A DNA stretch of 64,000 bases from positions 107,532 through 171,531 of the forward strand of contig CAWCPM010000010.1 in the NCBI GenBank assembly GCA_963797565.1. Direction: 5' to 3'. Both the position numbers and the translations under genes were made by a program. This DNA comes from JAICYJ01 sp963797565. GTDB taxonomy: Bacteria; Actinomycetota; Thermoleophilia; Gaiellales; JAICJC01. Below are positions 1 through 7,619 of this stretch, piece by piece (the stretch's first letter is position 1; each line of letters starts with the position of its first letter). The notes beneath the pieces are model-generated. The model was given only the letters and a program-made list of their open reading frames with translations. It was not told where the DNA came from and ran no database searches.

Positions 1-377
1 ACCACCGGCTGCGATTGGTCGAGCCCCCGCAGACCGCGCAGCGTTGCCGCGGCCCCGGCGGTGCCGTAGGCGTTCACCAGCCGCCCCACCGAGATGCGCA
101 CATCCCCGGCCGGCAGGCGCCGCTCGGCCGCACGCAGCACGGCGTCGTTTCCCTGCCCGTCCTGGGCCGACAGGCCGCCCGGCAGGTCGAGCGCCAGCGG
201 CGGGCGGCCGGAAAGCGCCCGGCAGGTGGCCGCCGCCGCGGCCGGCTGATCGCCGCCGCCACGCGCGCTCACGGCCACTGCGGCGGCCGCTGCGACGCCG
301 ATCACGGCCGCCAGCGTGAGCAGCACGACCAGCCGCCGGCGGCGGCCGGGAATATGTTCGCGGGGTGGCTCGTTCAC
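1..377 (-). CDS. Secreted or membrane-anchored protein, N-terminal part (runs off the window)
   Basis: Leftward reading frame opening with GTG at 377 and still open at base 1, so only about 125 residues are visible. After a short basic stretch (VNEPPREHIPGRRRR) comes one hydrophobic segment of about 20 residues, then an Ala/Gly-rich extracytoplasmic region with a single Cys in ATCRAL. This is the layout of a signal-anchored exported protein. The readable part resembles no family I can name. It is divergent from the cysteine operon that starts about 100 bases to the right, so the two probably share a promoter region. Weak initiation signal; the start is the only one that places the basic-hydrophobic pair at the N terminus. 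Confidence 0.55.
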   Translation of the reverse strand, partial: MNEPPREHIPGRRRRLVVLLTLAAVIGVAAAAAVAVSARGGGDQPAAAAATCRALSGRPPLALDLPGGLSAQDGQGNDAVLRAAERRLPAGDVRISVGRLVNAYGTAGAAATLRGLRGLDQSQPV

Positions 378-413
378 ACAAGTAAGGGCATGGAGTTTGG
401 ATCCATACCCCGC

Positions 414-419
414 TACAAT
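414..419 (+). promoter_or_regulatory. Possible -10 element of the cysteine operon
   Basis: TACAAT lies about 60 bases before the first gene of the operon, in the short divergent gap. No convincing -35 hexamer is seen at the usual spacing, so this is a weak call based on the hexamer and its position only. Confidence 0.25.
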
Positions 420-481
420 TCGGAGGGATATTCCGGCCCCGGCGCGCTTCCGCGTGTGGGGCTTCAGTGAAAGGGTAGGTG

Positions 482-1687
482 ATGGGCGTGGCCACGTACC
501 GCGAACATCTTGCAGCGACCAGGCGCGAGATCCGCGAGGTCACGGCCGCAGAGGCGGAGCAGCTGCTGGGCGCAGAGACGCGTCCGGTGCTGGTCGACGT
601 GCGCGAGCGCGACGAGTACGAGCAGGGCTACATCCCCGGCGCCGTGCACATCCCCCGCGGCAACCTGGAGTCGCGGATCGAGAACACCGTGTCCGACCGC
701 AACGCTCCCGTGATCGTCTACTGCGCCGCCGGCAACCGCTCGGCGTTCGCCGCGAAGACGCTGCACGAGCTCGGCTACACCGACGTGGTGTCGCTGGCCG
801 GCGGCTTCTCGGGCTGGAAGCAGAACGGCCACGAGTGGAAGCTGCCGCAGACGCTCACGCCGCAGCAGCAGGAGCGCTACAGCCGTCACACGCTGATCCC
901 GGAGGTGGGCGAGGCCGGGCAGCTGCGGCTGCTGGACTCGAAGGTGCTGCTGATCGGCGCAGGCGGGCTGGGATCGCCGGCCGCGCTGTACCTGGCGGCG
1001 GCGGGCGTCGGCACGATCGGGATCATCGACTCCGACGTGGTCGACCGCTCCAACCTGCAGCGGCAGATCCTCCACACCGAGGACCGGATCGGCATGGCCA
1101 AGGTCGACTCGGCCGAGATCGCGATGAGCGCGCTCAACCCCGACATCACCATCGTCAAGTACACCGAGCGGCTCACGTCGGAGAACGTGCTGGACGTGAT
1201 CACCGGCTACGACGTGATCGTCGACGGCACCGACAACTTCCCCACCCGCTACCTGCTGAACGACGCCAGCCTGGTCGCGGACATCCCGGTCGTGCACGGC
1301 TCGATCTACCAGTTCGAGGGGTCGGTCACGGTCTACGCGCCGCGGGTCGGGCCCTGCTACCGCTGTCAGTACCCGGAGCCGCCGCCGCCGGAGCTGGCGC
1401 CTTCGTGCGCCGAGGGCGGCGTGCTGGGCGTCCTGCCGGGAGTGGTGGGAACGCTCCAGGCAACGGAGGCCGTGAAGCTGCTGCTGGGCGTGGGTGATCC
1501 GCTGATCGGGCGCCAGCTACGCTACGACGCCCTGGCGATGGAGTTCGTGGAGCTGAAGATGCGTCGTGACCCCAACTGCCCGGTCTGCAGCAAGGATCCT
1601 GAGCAGATCGAGTTCATCGACTACGAGCAGTTCTGCGCCGCCCCCGTGCGGGCGGTTGCTCCCGTCATCCAGAAGGCCGTCGCTTAG
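482..1687 (+). CDS. Rhodanese-E1 fusion: sulfur-carrier adenylyltransferase/sulfurtransferase (MoeB/MoeZ-like)
   Basis: Likely activates the C terminus of the CysO carrier encoded next door and loads it with sulfur. Residues about 15-115 are a rhodanese domain with the active-site loop YCAAGNRS (Cys persulfide site). Residues about 130-385 are a ThiF/MoeB E1 domain: nucleotide loop GAGGLGS, IIDSDVVDRSNLQRQ, DGTDNFPTRY, catalytic Cys in APSCAEGG, and two zinc CxxC pairs (CYRC, CPVC). Mycobacterial MoeZ has the opposite order, with rhodanese at the C terminus. ATG at 482 follows AAAGGG; a GTG at 479 is possible. The stop codon abuts the CysO start, so the genes are co-transcribed. A broader role in molybdopterin or thiamine sulfur transfer cannot be excluded. 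Confidence 0.9.
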   Translation: MGVATYREHLAATRREIREVTAAEAEQLLGAETRPVLVDVRERDEYEQGYIPGAVHIPRGNLESRIENTVSDRNAPVIVYCAAGNRSAFAAKTLHELGYTDVVSLAGGFSGWKQNGHEWKLPQTLTPQQQERYSRHTLIPEVGEAGQLRLLDSKVLLIGAGGLGSPAALYLAAAGVGTIGIIDSDVVDRSNLQRQILHTEDRIGMAKVDSAEIAMSALNPDITIVKYTERLTSENVLDVITGYDVIVDGTDNFPTRYLLNDASLVADIPVVHGSIYQFEGSVTVYAPRVGPCYRCQYPEPPPPELAPSCAEGGVLGVLPGVVGTLQATEAVKLLLGVGDPLIGRQLRYDALAMEFVELKMRRDPNCPVCSKDPEQIEFIDYEQFCAAPVRAVAPVIQKAVA

Positions 1688-1966
1688 ATGTCAACCGTTC
1701 GCATGCCCCCGATCCTGCGCCAGGCCGTGGGTGGCGCGCGCGAGGTCGACGCCGACGGCGCGACCGTGCGCGAGCTGCTCGACGACCTGACCAGCCGCTA
1801 CCCGTCCATCCGCGGCCACCTGCTTGACGACGGCGGCGAGCTGAACCGCTTCGTCAACGTGTACGTGAACAACGAGGACGTGCGTCTCGGCCAGGGGCTG
1901 GACACCAGCGTCACACCCGAGTCGACCGTAATCGTGCTGCCGGCGATGGCCGGGGGCGGGCGCTAG
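1688..1966 (+). CDS. cysO: CysO-like ubiquitin-fold sulfur carrier
   Basis: A 92-residue MoaD/ThiS/CysO-family beta-grasp protein. In the CysO pathway the C-terminal diglycine is converted to a thiocarboxylate, the sulfur goes to O-phosphoserine through CysM, and Mec releases cysteine. The N-terminal strand (VRMPPILR) and the segment FVNVYVNNEDVR closely match mycobacterial CysO. The protein ends AMAGGGR, so the usual Gly-Gly end is followed by Gly-Arg. If the active form must end in GG, the last two residues need trimming, and the downstream JAMM peptidase is the obvious candidate. It abuts the E1 gene upstream and lies two bases before cysM. Confidence 0.88.
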   Translation: MSTVRMPPILRQAVGGAREVDADGATVRELLDDLTSRYPSIRGHLLDDGGELNRFVNVYVNNEDVRLGQGLDTSVTPESTVIVLPAMAGGGR

Positions 1967-1968
1967 CA

Positions 1969-2928
1969 ATGGGCTGCCTGCAGATGGAGCGGGTGGCGGC
2001 GCTGTCGGCGGTCGGGAACACGCCGCTGGTGGAGCTGCCCCGGATCGGTCCGCCGACCGGCGCGCGCATCTTCGCGAAGCTGGAGGAGCAGAACCCGACC
2101 GGGTCGGTCAAGGACCGGGTGGCGCTGTCGATGGTGGAGGCGGCCGAGGACTCGGGCGAGCTCGCGCCAGGGCAGCGGATCCTCGAGCCGACCAGCGGTA
2201 ACACCGGCATCGCGCTGGCCATGATCGGCAAGGTCAAGGGCTACCCCGTGTCGGTCGTGATGCCGGAGTCGGCCACGCAGGAGCGGGTCGAGCTGCTGCG
2301 GATGTACGGCGCGGACATCCTGTTCTCGCCGGGGAACCTGGGCTCGAACGGCGCGGTGGCGATGGCACGCGACCTGGCGGAGCGCGACCCCAGCCTGTTC
2401 ATGCCGTTCCAGTACGCGAACGAGGCCAACCCGGCCGCCCACTACTGCGGGACGGCCGTCGAGATCCTCGAGCAGGTGCCGGGCGGCCAGGTGGACGCGT
2501 TCGTGGCCGGACTGGGCACGGGCGGCACGCTGATGGGCAACGGACGGCGCCTGCGGGAGTCGAACCCGGACGTGCAGATCGTGGCCGCGGAGCCGCTGCA
2601 GGGCGACCCGGTGATGGGCCTGCGCAGCCTCGAGGACGGCTACACGCCGCCGATCCTGGACATCCGGGAGCTCGACCGCAAGGTGCTCGTCTCCAACGGC
2701 GAGGCGGTGCTGATGCTTCGCAAGCTTCTGGACATGGAGGGGATCTTCGCCGGTGTCTCCGCGGGTGCCGCGCTGGCGGTGGCGCGCCGGGTGGCCGCCG
2801 AGATGGACGACTCGCAGAACGTGGTGGTGCTGTTCGCCGACGGCGGCTCCAAGTACATGAGCGCCGGGCTGTACACGACGCCGCTGGAGGAGCTCGAGGC
2901 GGCCATGGACGAGCGCGTCTGGTGGTAA
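1969..2928 (+). CDS. cysM: CysM: O-phosphoserine sulfhydrylase (CysO-dependent cysteine synthase)
   Basis: A 319-residue fold-type II PLP enzyme. The PLP lysine sits in NPTGSVKDR and the phosphate-binding loop is PTSGNTG, followed by GTGGTL. The segment GLRSLEDGY corresponds to the region that carries the phosphoserine-recognising Arg in mycobacterial CysM, which with the flanking cysO and mec favours CysM over an ordinary O-acetylserine enzyme. Start at 1969 has a G-rich site upstream; an internal Met at 1984 would give an N terminus closer to the family. The stop overlaps the mec start by a few bases. Confidence 0.9.
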   Translation: MGCLQMERVAALSAVGNTPLVELPRIGPPTGARIFAKLEEQNPTGSVKDRVALSMVEAAEDSGELAPGQRILEPTSGNTGIALAMIGKVKGYPVSVVMPESATQERVELLRMYGADILFSPGNLGSNGAVAMARDLAERDPSLFMPFQYANEANPAAHYCGTAVEILEQVPGGQVDAFVAGLGTGGTLMGNGRRLRESNPDVQIVAAEPLQGDPVMGLRSLEDGYTPPILDIRELDRKVLVSNGEAVLMLRKLLDMEGIFAGVSAGAALAVARRVAAEMDDSQNVVVLFADGGSKYMSAGLYTTPLEELEAAMDERVWW

Positions 2929-3314
2929 TCCCGGCCGCGATGCGCGACGAGATCGTCGCGCACGCACGGGCTGGGCTGCCGAACGAGGCCTGCGGCATCA
3001 TCGCCGGGCTCGAGGACCGAGCCGAGCGCTTCTTCCCGGCCCAGCCGGACGAGCCCAGCCCCTACTACTACCGGATCGAATCGCGCGACCAGATCCGGAT
3101 CATGAACGAGATCGACGACGCCGGCCTCGACCTGATCGGCATCTACCACTCGCACGTGTCCTCGCCGGCCTACCCCTCGCGCACCGACGCCGAGCAGGCC
3201 TTCTGGCCGGACGCGACCTACGTGATCGTGTCGCTGGCGGGCGGCGGAGCCGATATCAAGGGCTACCGGATCGCCGAGATGGCGGTCACCGAGCAGCCGC
3301 TCAGCTTCGAGTAG
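2922..3314 (+). CDS. mec: Mec: JAMM metallopeptidase releasing cysteine from CysO-Cys
   Basis: A 130-residue JAB1/MPN+ zinc protease. The catalytic Glu is in PNEACGII and the zinc-binding JAMM motif is YHSHVSSPAYPSRTD (HxH-x7-SxxD), very close to the mycobacterial [CysO]-cysteine peptidase. It hydrolyses the amide between CysO and cysteine, completing the pathway encoded by the three preceding genes. The GTG start overlaps the cysM stop; an ATG at 2940 is an alternative. Related JAMM proteins can also trim extra residues after a carrier diglycine, which is relevant to the GGGR end of the CysO here. Confidence 0.9.
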   Translation: MVIPAAMRDEIVAHARAGLPNEACGIIAGLEDRAERFFPAQPDEPSPYYYRIESRDQIRIMNEIDDAGLDLIGIYHSHVSSPAYPSRTDAEQAFWPDATYVIVSLAGGGADIKGYRIAEMAVTEQPLSFE

Positions 3315-3356
3315 CGGACCCGTCAGCCGGTTACGGCCGCGTCTCACCGGGGTCAC

Positions 3357-3385
3357 GCAACACCCGCGCCTGGCACCGGTGTTGC
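3357..3385. terminator. Hairpin between mec and the Lrp-type regulator
   Basis: Inverted repeat GCAACACC / GGTGTTGC with a 13-base loop, enclosed by a further pair GTCACGC / GCGTGAC at 3352 and 3393. It lies between convergent genes and has no T tract, so a bidirectional terminator is inferred from position and stem only. Confidence 0.45.
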
Positions 3386-3430
3386 CAACGAGCGCGTGAC
3401 GACGTGTGCCCGGGATGTTCGGTCGTGGCG

Positions 3431-3895
3431 CTAGGTCGCGGCGGCCGCGACCGGGCGGTTCTCGAACACGGTCGCCAGGACGACCACGGTGCGCGTGCGC
3501 TCGACCGAGTCGAGGGCACGGATCTCCCACACGAGGTGTTCCAGCGCCGGCATCGACTCGGCGCGCACCTTCAGGAGCAGCGTCTCCTCGCCGGCCACGT
3601 GGTGGCATTCCTGCACCCACGGCATGTCGGCGAACAGCTCCTCCACCAGGCCGCGCGGCCCGGCCTTCTGCGATACGAAGATGAACGCCGTCACCCCGGC
3701 TCCGACCAGAGCCGGATCGATCTCGGCCTGGTAGCCGCGGATCACTCCGCGCGCCTCCAGCTTCTTGATCCGCTCGTGTGCCGCCGTGGCCGACACGCCC
3801 ACCCGGGAACCGATATCGGCGTACGTCGTGCGGCCCTCACGCTGGAGGATCTCGATGATCGCGTGATCGGTTGCGCTCAGCTCGGCGGGCGGCAT
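3431..3895 (-). CDS. Lrp/AsnC-family transcriptional regulator
   Basis: A 154-residue protein with an N-terminal AsnC-type winged helix-turn-helix (IIEILQREGRTTYADIGSRV, then ATAAHERIKKLEARGVI) and a C-terminal RAM/ligand-binding domain with VQECHHVAGEETLLLKVRAES. Family members sense amino acids and regulate amino-acid metabolism. The frame is open further upstream, but the Met at 3895 removes a non-homologous extension that would run into the divergent pterin dehydratase. Its position facing the cysteine operon makes that operon a possible target; this is inference. Confidence 0.88.
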   Translation of the reverse strand: MPPAELSATDHAIIEILQREGRTTYADIGSRVGVSATAAHERIKKLEARGVIRGYQAEIDPALVGAGVTAFIFVSQKAGPRGLVEELFADMPWVQECHHVAGEETLLLKVRAESMPALEHLVWEIRALDSVERTRTVVVLATVFENRPVAAAAT

Positions 3896-3932
3896 GGGAG
3901 AAGCGCACGATACAGCGGTAAGCTGCGACGCG

Positions 3933-4223
3933 ATGGACGTACTCACACCGGATCAGCTGGCGTCGGCGCTCGAGTCGCTGGGCAACGGCTGGTCGCAGCA
4001 GAGCGGCGCCCTGCACAAGCGCTACGGGTTCGACGACTTCGCCCAGGCGATGGCCTTCGCGAACCGGGTGGCGGACGCCGCCGAGGCGGCCGACCATCAC
4101 CCCGACATGCTCGTCGGATGGGGCCGCGTCGAGCTCGACTGGGTGAACCACAGCGCCGGCGGCATCACCGACCGCGACGTCGAGATGGCCCGGCGCTCAG
4201 ACGCGCTGGCCGACTCAGCCTGA
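3933..4223 (+). CDS. 4a-hydroxytetrahydrobiopterin dehydratase (pterin carbinolamine dehydratase)
   Basis: A 96-residue PCD/DCoH-family protein. It carries the family signature HHPDM...WGRVELDWVNHSAGGITDRDVEMA, with the conserved His pair and the AGG-T-RD segment. The known reaction is dehydration of 4a-hydroxy-tetrahydropterin during pterin recycling; in bacteria lacking aromatic hydroxylases the role may be in molybdopterin metabolism. ATG at 3933 gives a family-length protein. The last nine bases overlap the convergent CNNM/CBS gene. Confidence 0.88.
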   Translation: MDVLTPDQLASALESLGNGWSQQSGALHKRYGFDDFAQAMAFANRVADAAEAADHHPDMLVGWGRVELDWVNHSAGGITDRDVEMARRSDALADSA

Positions 4224-5561
4224 GGCCTGGCCCCGCTCCTCGGCGGCAGGCTCGGTGTCCTGGGGCTTCAGCGTCACGTCCACCTCGACGATGCGCGTGC
4301 CGTCCACCCCGTTCACCTCGAACAGCACGCCGTCGGTCGTGACGGCGTCGCCCACCTTGGGCGCGCGGCCGAGCTCGCCGAACACGAAGCCGCCGACGCT
4401 GTGGTAGTCCTCGTCGGGTAGCGACGTCCCGAACCGCTCGTTGAACTCCTCGATCGGGAACGACCCGCCCAACCGCATGCGTCCGACGCCCAACCGCCGG
4501 ATGCCCGCCTCCGGCAGGTCGAACTCGTCGCCGATCTCGCCCACGATCTCCTCCAGCAGGTCCTCCAGCGTGGCGAGGCCGGCCAGCGAGCCGTACTCGT
4601 CCACCACGATCGCCATGTGGTTCGAGGTCGCCTGGAAGTCGGACAGGAGCTCGTCGAGCCGCTTCGTCTCCGGAACCATGATCGCCGAGCGGAGCAGCCC
4701 GCGCACGTCCACGCCGTCGATCCCGCGGTCGTGCAGCGCCGCGAACAGGTCGCGCACGTGCAGCACGCCGACCACGTCGTCCAGCTCGCCGTCGTAGACC
4801 GGATAGCGGGTGTAGGGATGCTGAAGCATCAGCCGCAGCAGCTCCGCCACGGGCAGCTCCAGCGGCAGCGCCACCACGTCCGGACGCGGCACCATCACGT
4901 CGGCCGCGTCCTTGTCGGCGAACTCGAACACCTTGTGGAGCATCGTCTGCTCCTCCTCCTCGAGCACGCCCTGCTCGCGGCTGGCCGTGACCAGCATCTT
5001 CAGCTCCTCCTCGGAGTGCACCGACGAGCGCCGCGCCCCCGGCGGCAGCCCCAGCCAGCGCAGCACGGCCGCGCTGGCCGCCACGAGCGCCCAGATGAAC
5101 GGCCGGAAGATCGCGTAGAAGACGTTGATCGGCGTCGCCACCACCAGCGCCACCCGCTCCGCGTGCTGCAGCGTGTAGCTCTTGGGCACGATCTCGCCCA
5201 GCACCACGTGGAAGAACGACAGGATCGAGAAGGCCAGGATCGCCGAGATGGTCACCGCCACGCCTCCGTGCCAGCTGTCCGGCAGCCAGCCCAGCGGCGT
5301 GTCCAGCAGGTTCGAGATGACGGGCTCGCCGATGGCGCCCAGCGCCAGGCTGGAGAGCGTCACGCCCAGCTGGATGGCGGAGATGAAGCGAGCCGGGTTC
5401 TGCTGGAGGTCCGCCACGCGGCGAGCGCCGCGGCTGCCCTGATCGACCAGCTCCTGGACGCGTGTCCGGCGCATGGTGACCAGCGCATACTCGGCCGCCA
5501 CGAAGAACCCGTTGGCCAGGACGATCAGCAGGACCGCGATCAGCGCGAGGGCGGTTCTCAT
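4215..5561 (-). CDS. CNNM-CBS-CorC_HlyC membrane protein (HlyC/CorC family)
   Basis: A 448-residue protein. An N-terminal DUF21/CNNM domain with three to four membrane segments (from ALALIAVLLIVLANGFFVAA onwards) covers roughly residues 1-200. A CBS pair follows (VMVPRPDVVALPLELPVAEL and MAIVVDEYGSLAGLATLEDL). The C-terminal CorC_HlyC domain includes FNERFGTSLPDEDYHSVGGF. Relatives are linked to magnesium or cobalt efflux; the old name hemolysin is misleading. Met at 5561 precedes the first membrane helix; an upstream extension in frame is not family-like. It is divergent from the response regulator. Confidence 0.88.
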   Translation of the reverse strand: MRTALALIAVLLIVLANGFFVAAEYALVTMRRTRVQELVDQGSRGARRVADLQQNPARFISAIQLGVTLSSLALGAIGEPVISNLLDTPLGWLPDSWHGGVAVTISAILAFSILSFFHVVLGEIVPKSYTLQHAERVALVVATPINVFYAIFRPFIWALVAASAAVLRWLGLPPGARRSSVHSEEELKMLVTASREQGVLEEEEQTMLHKVFEFADKDAADVMVPRPDVVALPLELPVAELLRLMLQHPYTRYPVYDGELDDVVGVLHVRDLFAALHDRGIDGVDVRGLLRSAIMVPETKRLDELLSDFQATSNHMAIVVDEYGSLAGLATLEDLLEEIVGEIGDEFDLPEAGIRRLGVGRMRLGGSFPIEEFNERFGTSLPDEDYHSVGGFVFGELGRAPKVGDAVTTDGVLFEVNGVDGTRIVEVDVTLKPQDTEPAAEERGQASG

Positions 5562-5767
5562 GAAAGGCTGGTACTCGGAGGCTCGTCGCTCACGCGCTTG
5601 GCAGTGTACCAACGGCTGCGGATACCTCTATGGTGCAGGGATCGCGGGGCCAGACCAGAAGTTCGCTAGCGGTCGGGCGGAGCCGGAAAACGCTTGGGGC
5701 TAACGGAGTGCTGGGTTCCTGCCGATACACCTCACCGGTGGCAAATGCCGCGACTCTTGGAGTGCAC

Positions 5768-6388
5768 GTGAGTGAGCCCATTACCTGTCTGATCGTTGAC
5801 GACCACGAGGTGGTACGCGAAGGCCTACGCCTGTCGCTGTCACGGTCGGAGAACATTCGAGTTGTCGGCGAGGCCGCCGACGGCGAGGCCGCGGTCACGC
5901 TGGCCAAACGCCGCAAGCCCAACGTCGTGATCCTTGATGTGCGGATGCCCGGCATGGACGGGCTGGCCGCCGCCAAGGAGATCACCAGCGAGATCCCGGA
6001 GACGGCGGTGCTGATGTTCACCGCCTTCGCCGAACGCAGCCTGCTGACGCGCGGCCTCGAGTCGGGCGCAAAGGGCTACATCCTGAAGGAGGCGCCGCAC
6101 CAGACGATCGTGCGCGCCATCCAGAAGGTGGCCGATGGCGATGGCTACGTCGACCCCGCGCTGATGCCCGCATTCCTGACCAAGGAACGCGAGAACATGC
6201 TGACAGCCCGCGAGCGTGAGATCCTTCAGCTGCTCGCCGACGGGATGTCGAATGCCGATGTAGCTGCCAAGCTCTTCATCAGCCAGGAAACGGTGAAGAG
6301 CCATGTGCGCCATATCCTCTCGAAGCTCGAGGCGGACACACGCACACATGCAGTCGCCATCGCCCTCCGCACCGCAATCATCGACTGA
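5768..6388 (+). CDS. NarL/FixJ-family response regulator
   Basis: A 206-residue two-component regulator. The receiver domain has the acidic pair in VDDHE, the phosphoacceptor Asp in VVILDVRMPGMDG and the conserved Lys in YILKEA. The C-terminal LuxR-type helix-turn-helix is LTAREREILQLLADGMSNADVAAKL...ISQETVKSHV. GTG at 5768 is chosen because the receiver starts at once; a GTG two codons earlier is possible. The downstream kinase gene starts inside this gene, and a GGDEF-like gene follows, so the three form one operon and signalling unit. Confidence 0.92.
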   Translation: MSEPITCLIVDDHEVVREGLRLSLSRSENIRVVGEAADGEAAVTLAKRRKPNVVILDVRMPGMDGLAAAKEITSEIPETAVLMFTAFAERSLLTRGLESGAKGYILKEAPHQTIVRAIQKVADGDGYVDPALMPAFLTKERENMLTAREREILQLLADGMSNADVAAKLFISQETVKSHVRHILSKLEADTRTHAVAIALRTAIID

Positions 6389-7619
6389 GCATCGGCTCCG
6401 CCAGGAGCTGATCGCGCAAGGCCGCTTCCTGGACGGTCTCGTCCGCAGCCTTGGCGCGGTCTCGGGTGGTCTCGATTCCGCCGCGGTGCTCGAGCACACG
6501 GCGGTCGAGGCACAGCGCCTGTTCACCGCCGATGCCGTGCTGGTGCTGGTGCCGGCCGCGGGCGAGCGCTCGCTGCGACCGGCGGCAGCCGCCGGCCTGG
6601 CGCTGGGCCCGCTGGGCGACGCACGCGTGCCCATGGACGCCGAGGGCTCTGCGCTGGCCGTGGCCGCCCGCGATCTGGTGGGAGCTGTCACCGGCCCCAC
6701 CCAGCCCGGCGCGGACGAGGTCACCCGCCGTCTGCGTCCGCAGGCTCTGCTGGCCGTGCCGCTGGTGGTGGCGGGCCGCCTGCACGCCCTGGTGGTACTG
6801 CTCGACCTGCACGGCGGCACCGGCTTCGGGCCCGACGATCTGGCCCGGGCCACGCTGTTCGCCGACTTCGCCGCGCGCGCCGCCGAGAGCGCCGCGCTGT
6901 TCGAGCGGGTGGAGGCGCTGCTGGCTCAGGCCCGCATCCGCGAGAGCGAACGGGCCGAGCTCTCGCGCAGGGTCGTGTCGGCCGAGCAGGAGGAGCGGCG
7001 CCGTCTGTCGACATTCCTCCACGACGGCCCCGTGCAGACGCTGTCGGGCGTCAACATGATGCTGAACGCCGCCGCCGAGGCGATGGAGGCGGGCGACACC
7101 GAGACCGCCCTGCAGGTGCTCGAGACGGCCCGCGCGCGGCAGCGGTCGGTGATCGGCGAGGTGCGCGAGCTGTCGTTCGCCCTCGAGCCCTGGACGCTGC
7201 GCGAGCAGGGCTTCGAGACGGCGCTGCAGGCGATCGCCGACCGCTTCGAGGCCGAGCACCGCGTCGCCGTCACGCTGGACGTGGCGGATGCCGACGCGCT
7301 CAGCGGTGACGACCAGGTCTGCCTGTTCCAGATCATGCGCGAGGCCATGACCAACGCGCTGAAGCACGCCAAACCGGCCACCATCGCGGTCAGCGTGCAC
7401 GGCTCTCCCAGCGAGGGCCTCGAGGCGCGGGTGGTCGACGACGGTACCGGCGTGATGTCGGAGCCGGCCGACGGCCTGCCCCACCACGGCGTCGCGTCGA
7501 TGCAGGAGCGCGCCGCCATCCTCAACGGGCGGCTGGACATCGACTCGGTGCCGGGCACCGGCACCACGGTGCGGGTGCTGGTCGCGGCCGGCAAGCTGCA
7601 GGAGGGCGACGGTGTCTGA
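6348..7619 (+). CDS. GAF-domain sensor histidine kinase (HisKA_3 type)
   Basis: About 423 residues, soluble. A GAF-like sensory domain spans roughly residues 15-190. A dimerisation/phosphoacceptor helix follows, with the His in STFLHDGPVQTLSGV. The ATPase domain has the N box REAMTNALKHA and the G1 loop VVDDGTGV. This is the NarL-partner type of kinase, and the NarL-family regulator lies directly upstream; the 41-base overlap argues for coupled translation. No membrane segment is seen, so the signal is probably cytoplasmic. ATG at 6348 is the first start that gives a sensible N terminus. Confidence 0.9.
   Translation: MQSPSPSAPQSSTEHRLRQELIAQGRFLDGLVRSLGAVSGGLDSAAVLEHTAVEAQRLFTADAVLVLVPAAGERSLRPAAAAGLALGPLGDARVPMDAEGSALAVAARDLVGAVTGPTQPGADEVTRRLRPQALLAVPLVVAGRLHALVVLLDLHGGTGFGPDDLARATLFADFAARAAESAALFERVEALLAQARIRESERAELSRRVVSAEQEERRRLSTFLHDGPVQTLSGVNMMLNAAAEAMEAGDTETALQVLETARARQRSVIGEVRELSFALEPWTLREQGFETALQAIADRFEAEHRVAVTLDVADADALSGDDQVCLFQIMREAMTNALKHAKPATIAVSVHGSPSEGLEARVVDDGTGVMSEPADGLPHHGVASMQERAAILNGRLDIDSVPGTGTTVRVLVAAGKLQEGDGV

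Noticed and set aside
377..481. SAM or T-box riboswitch before the cysteine operon
   Set aside because: The gap is only about 100 bases and lacks the conserved motifs of either class.
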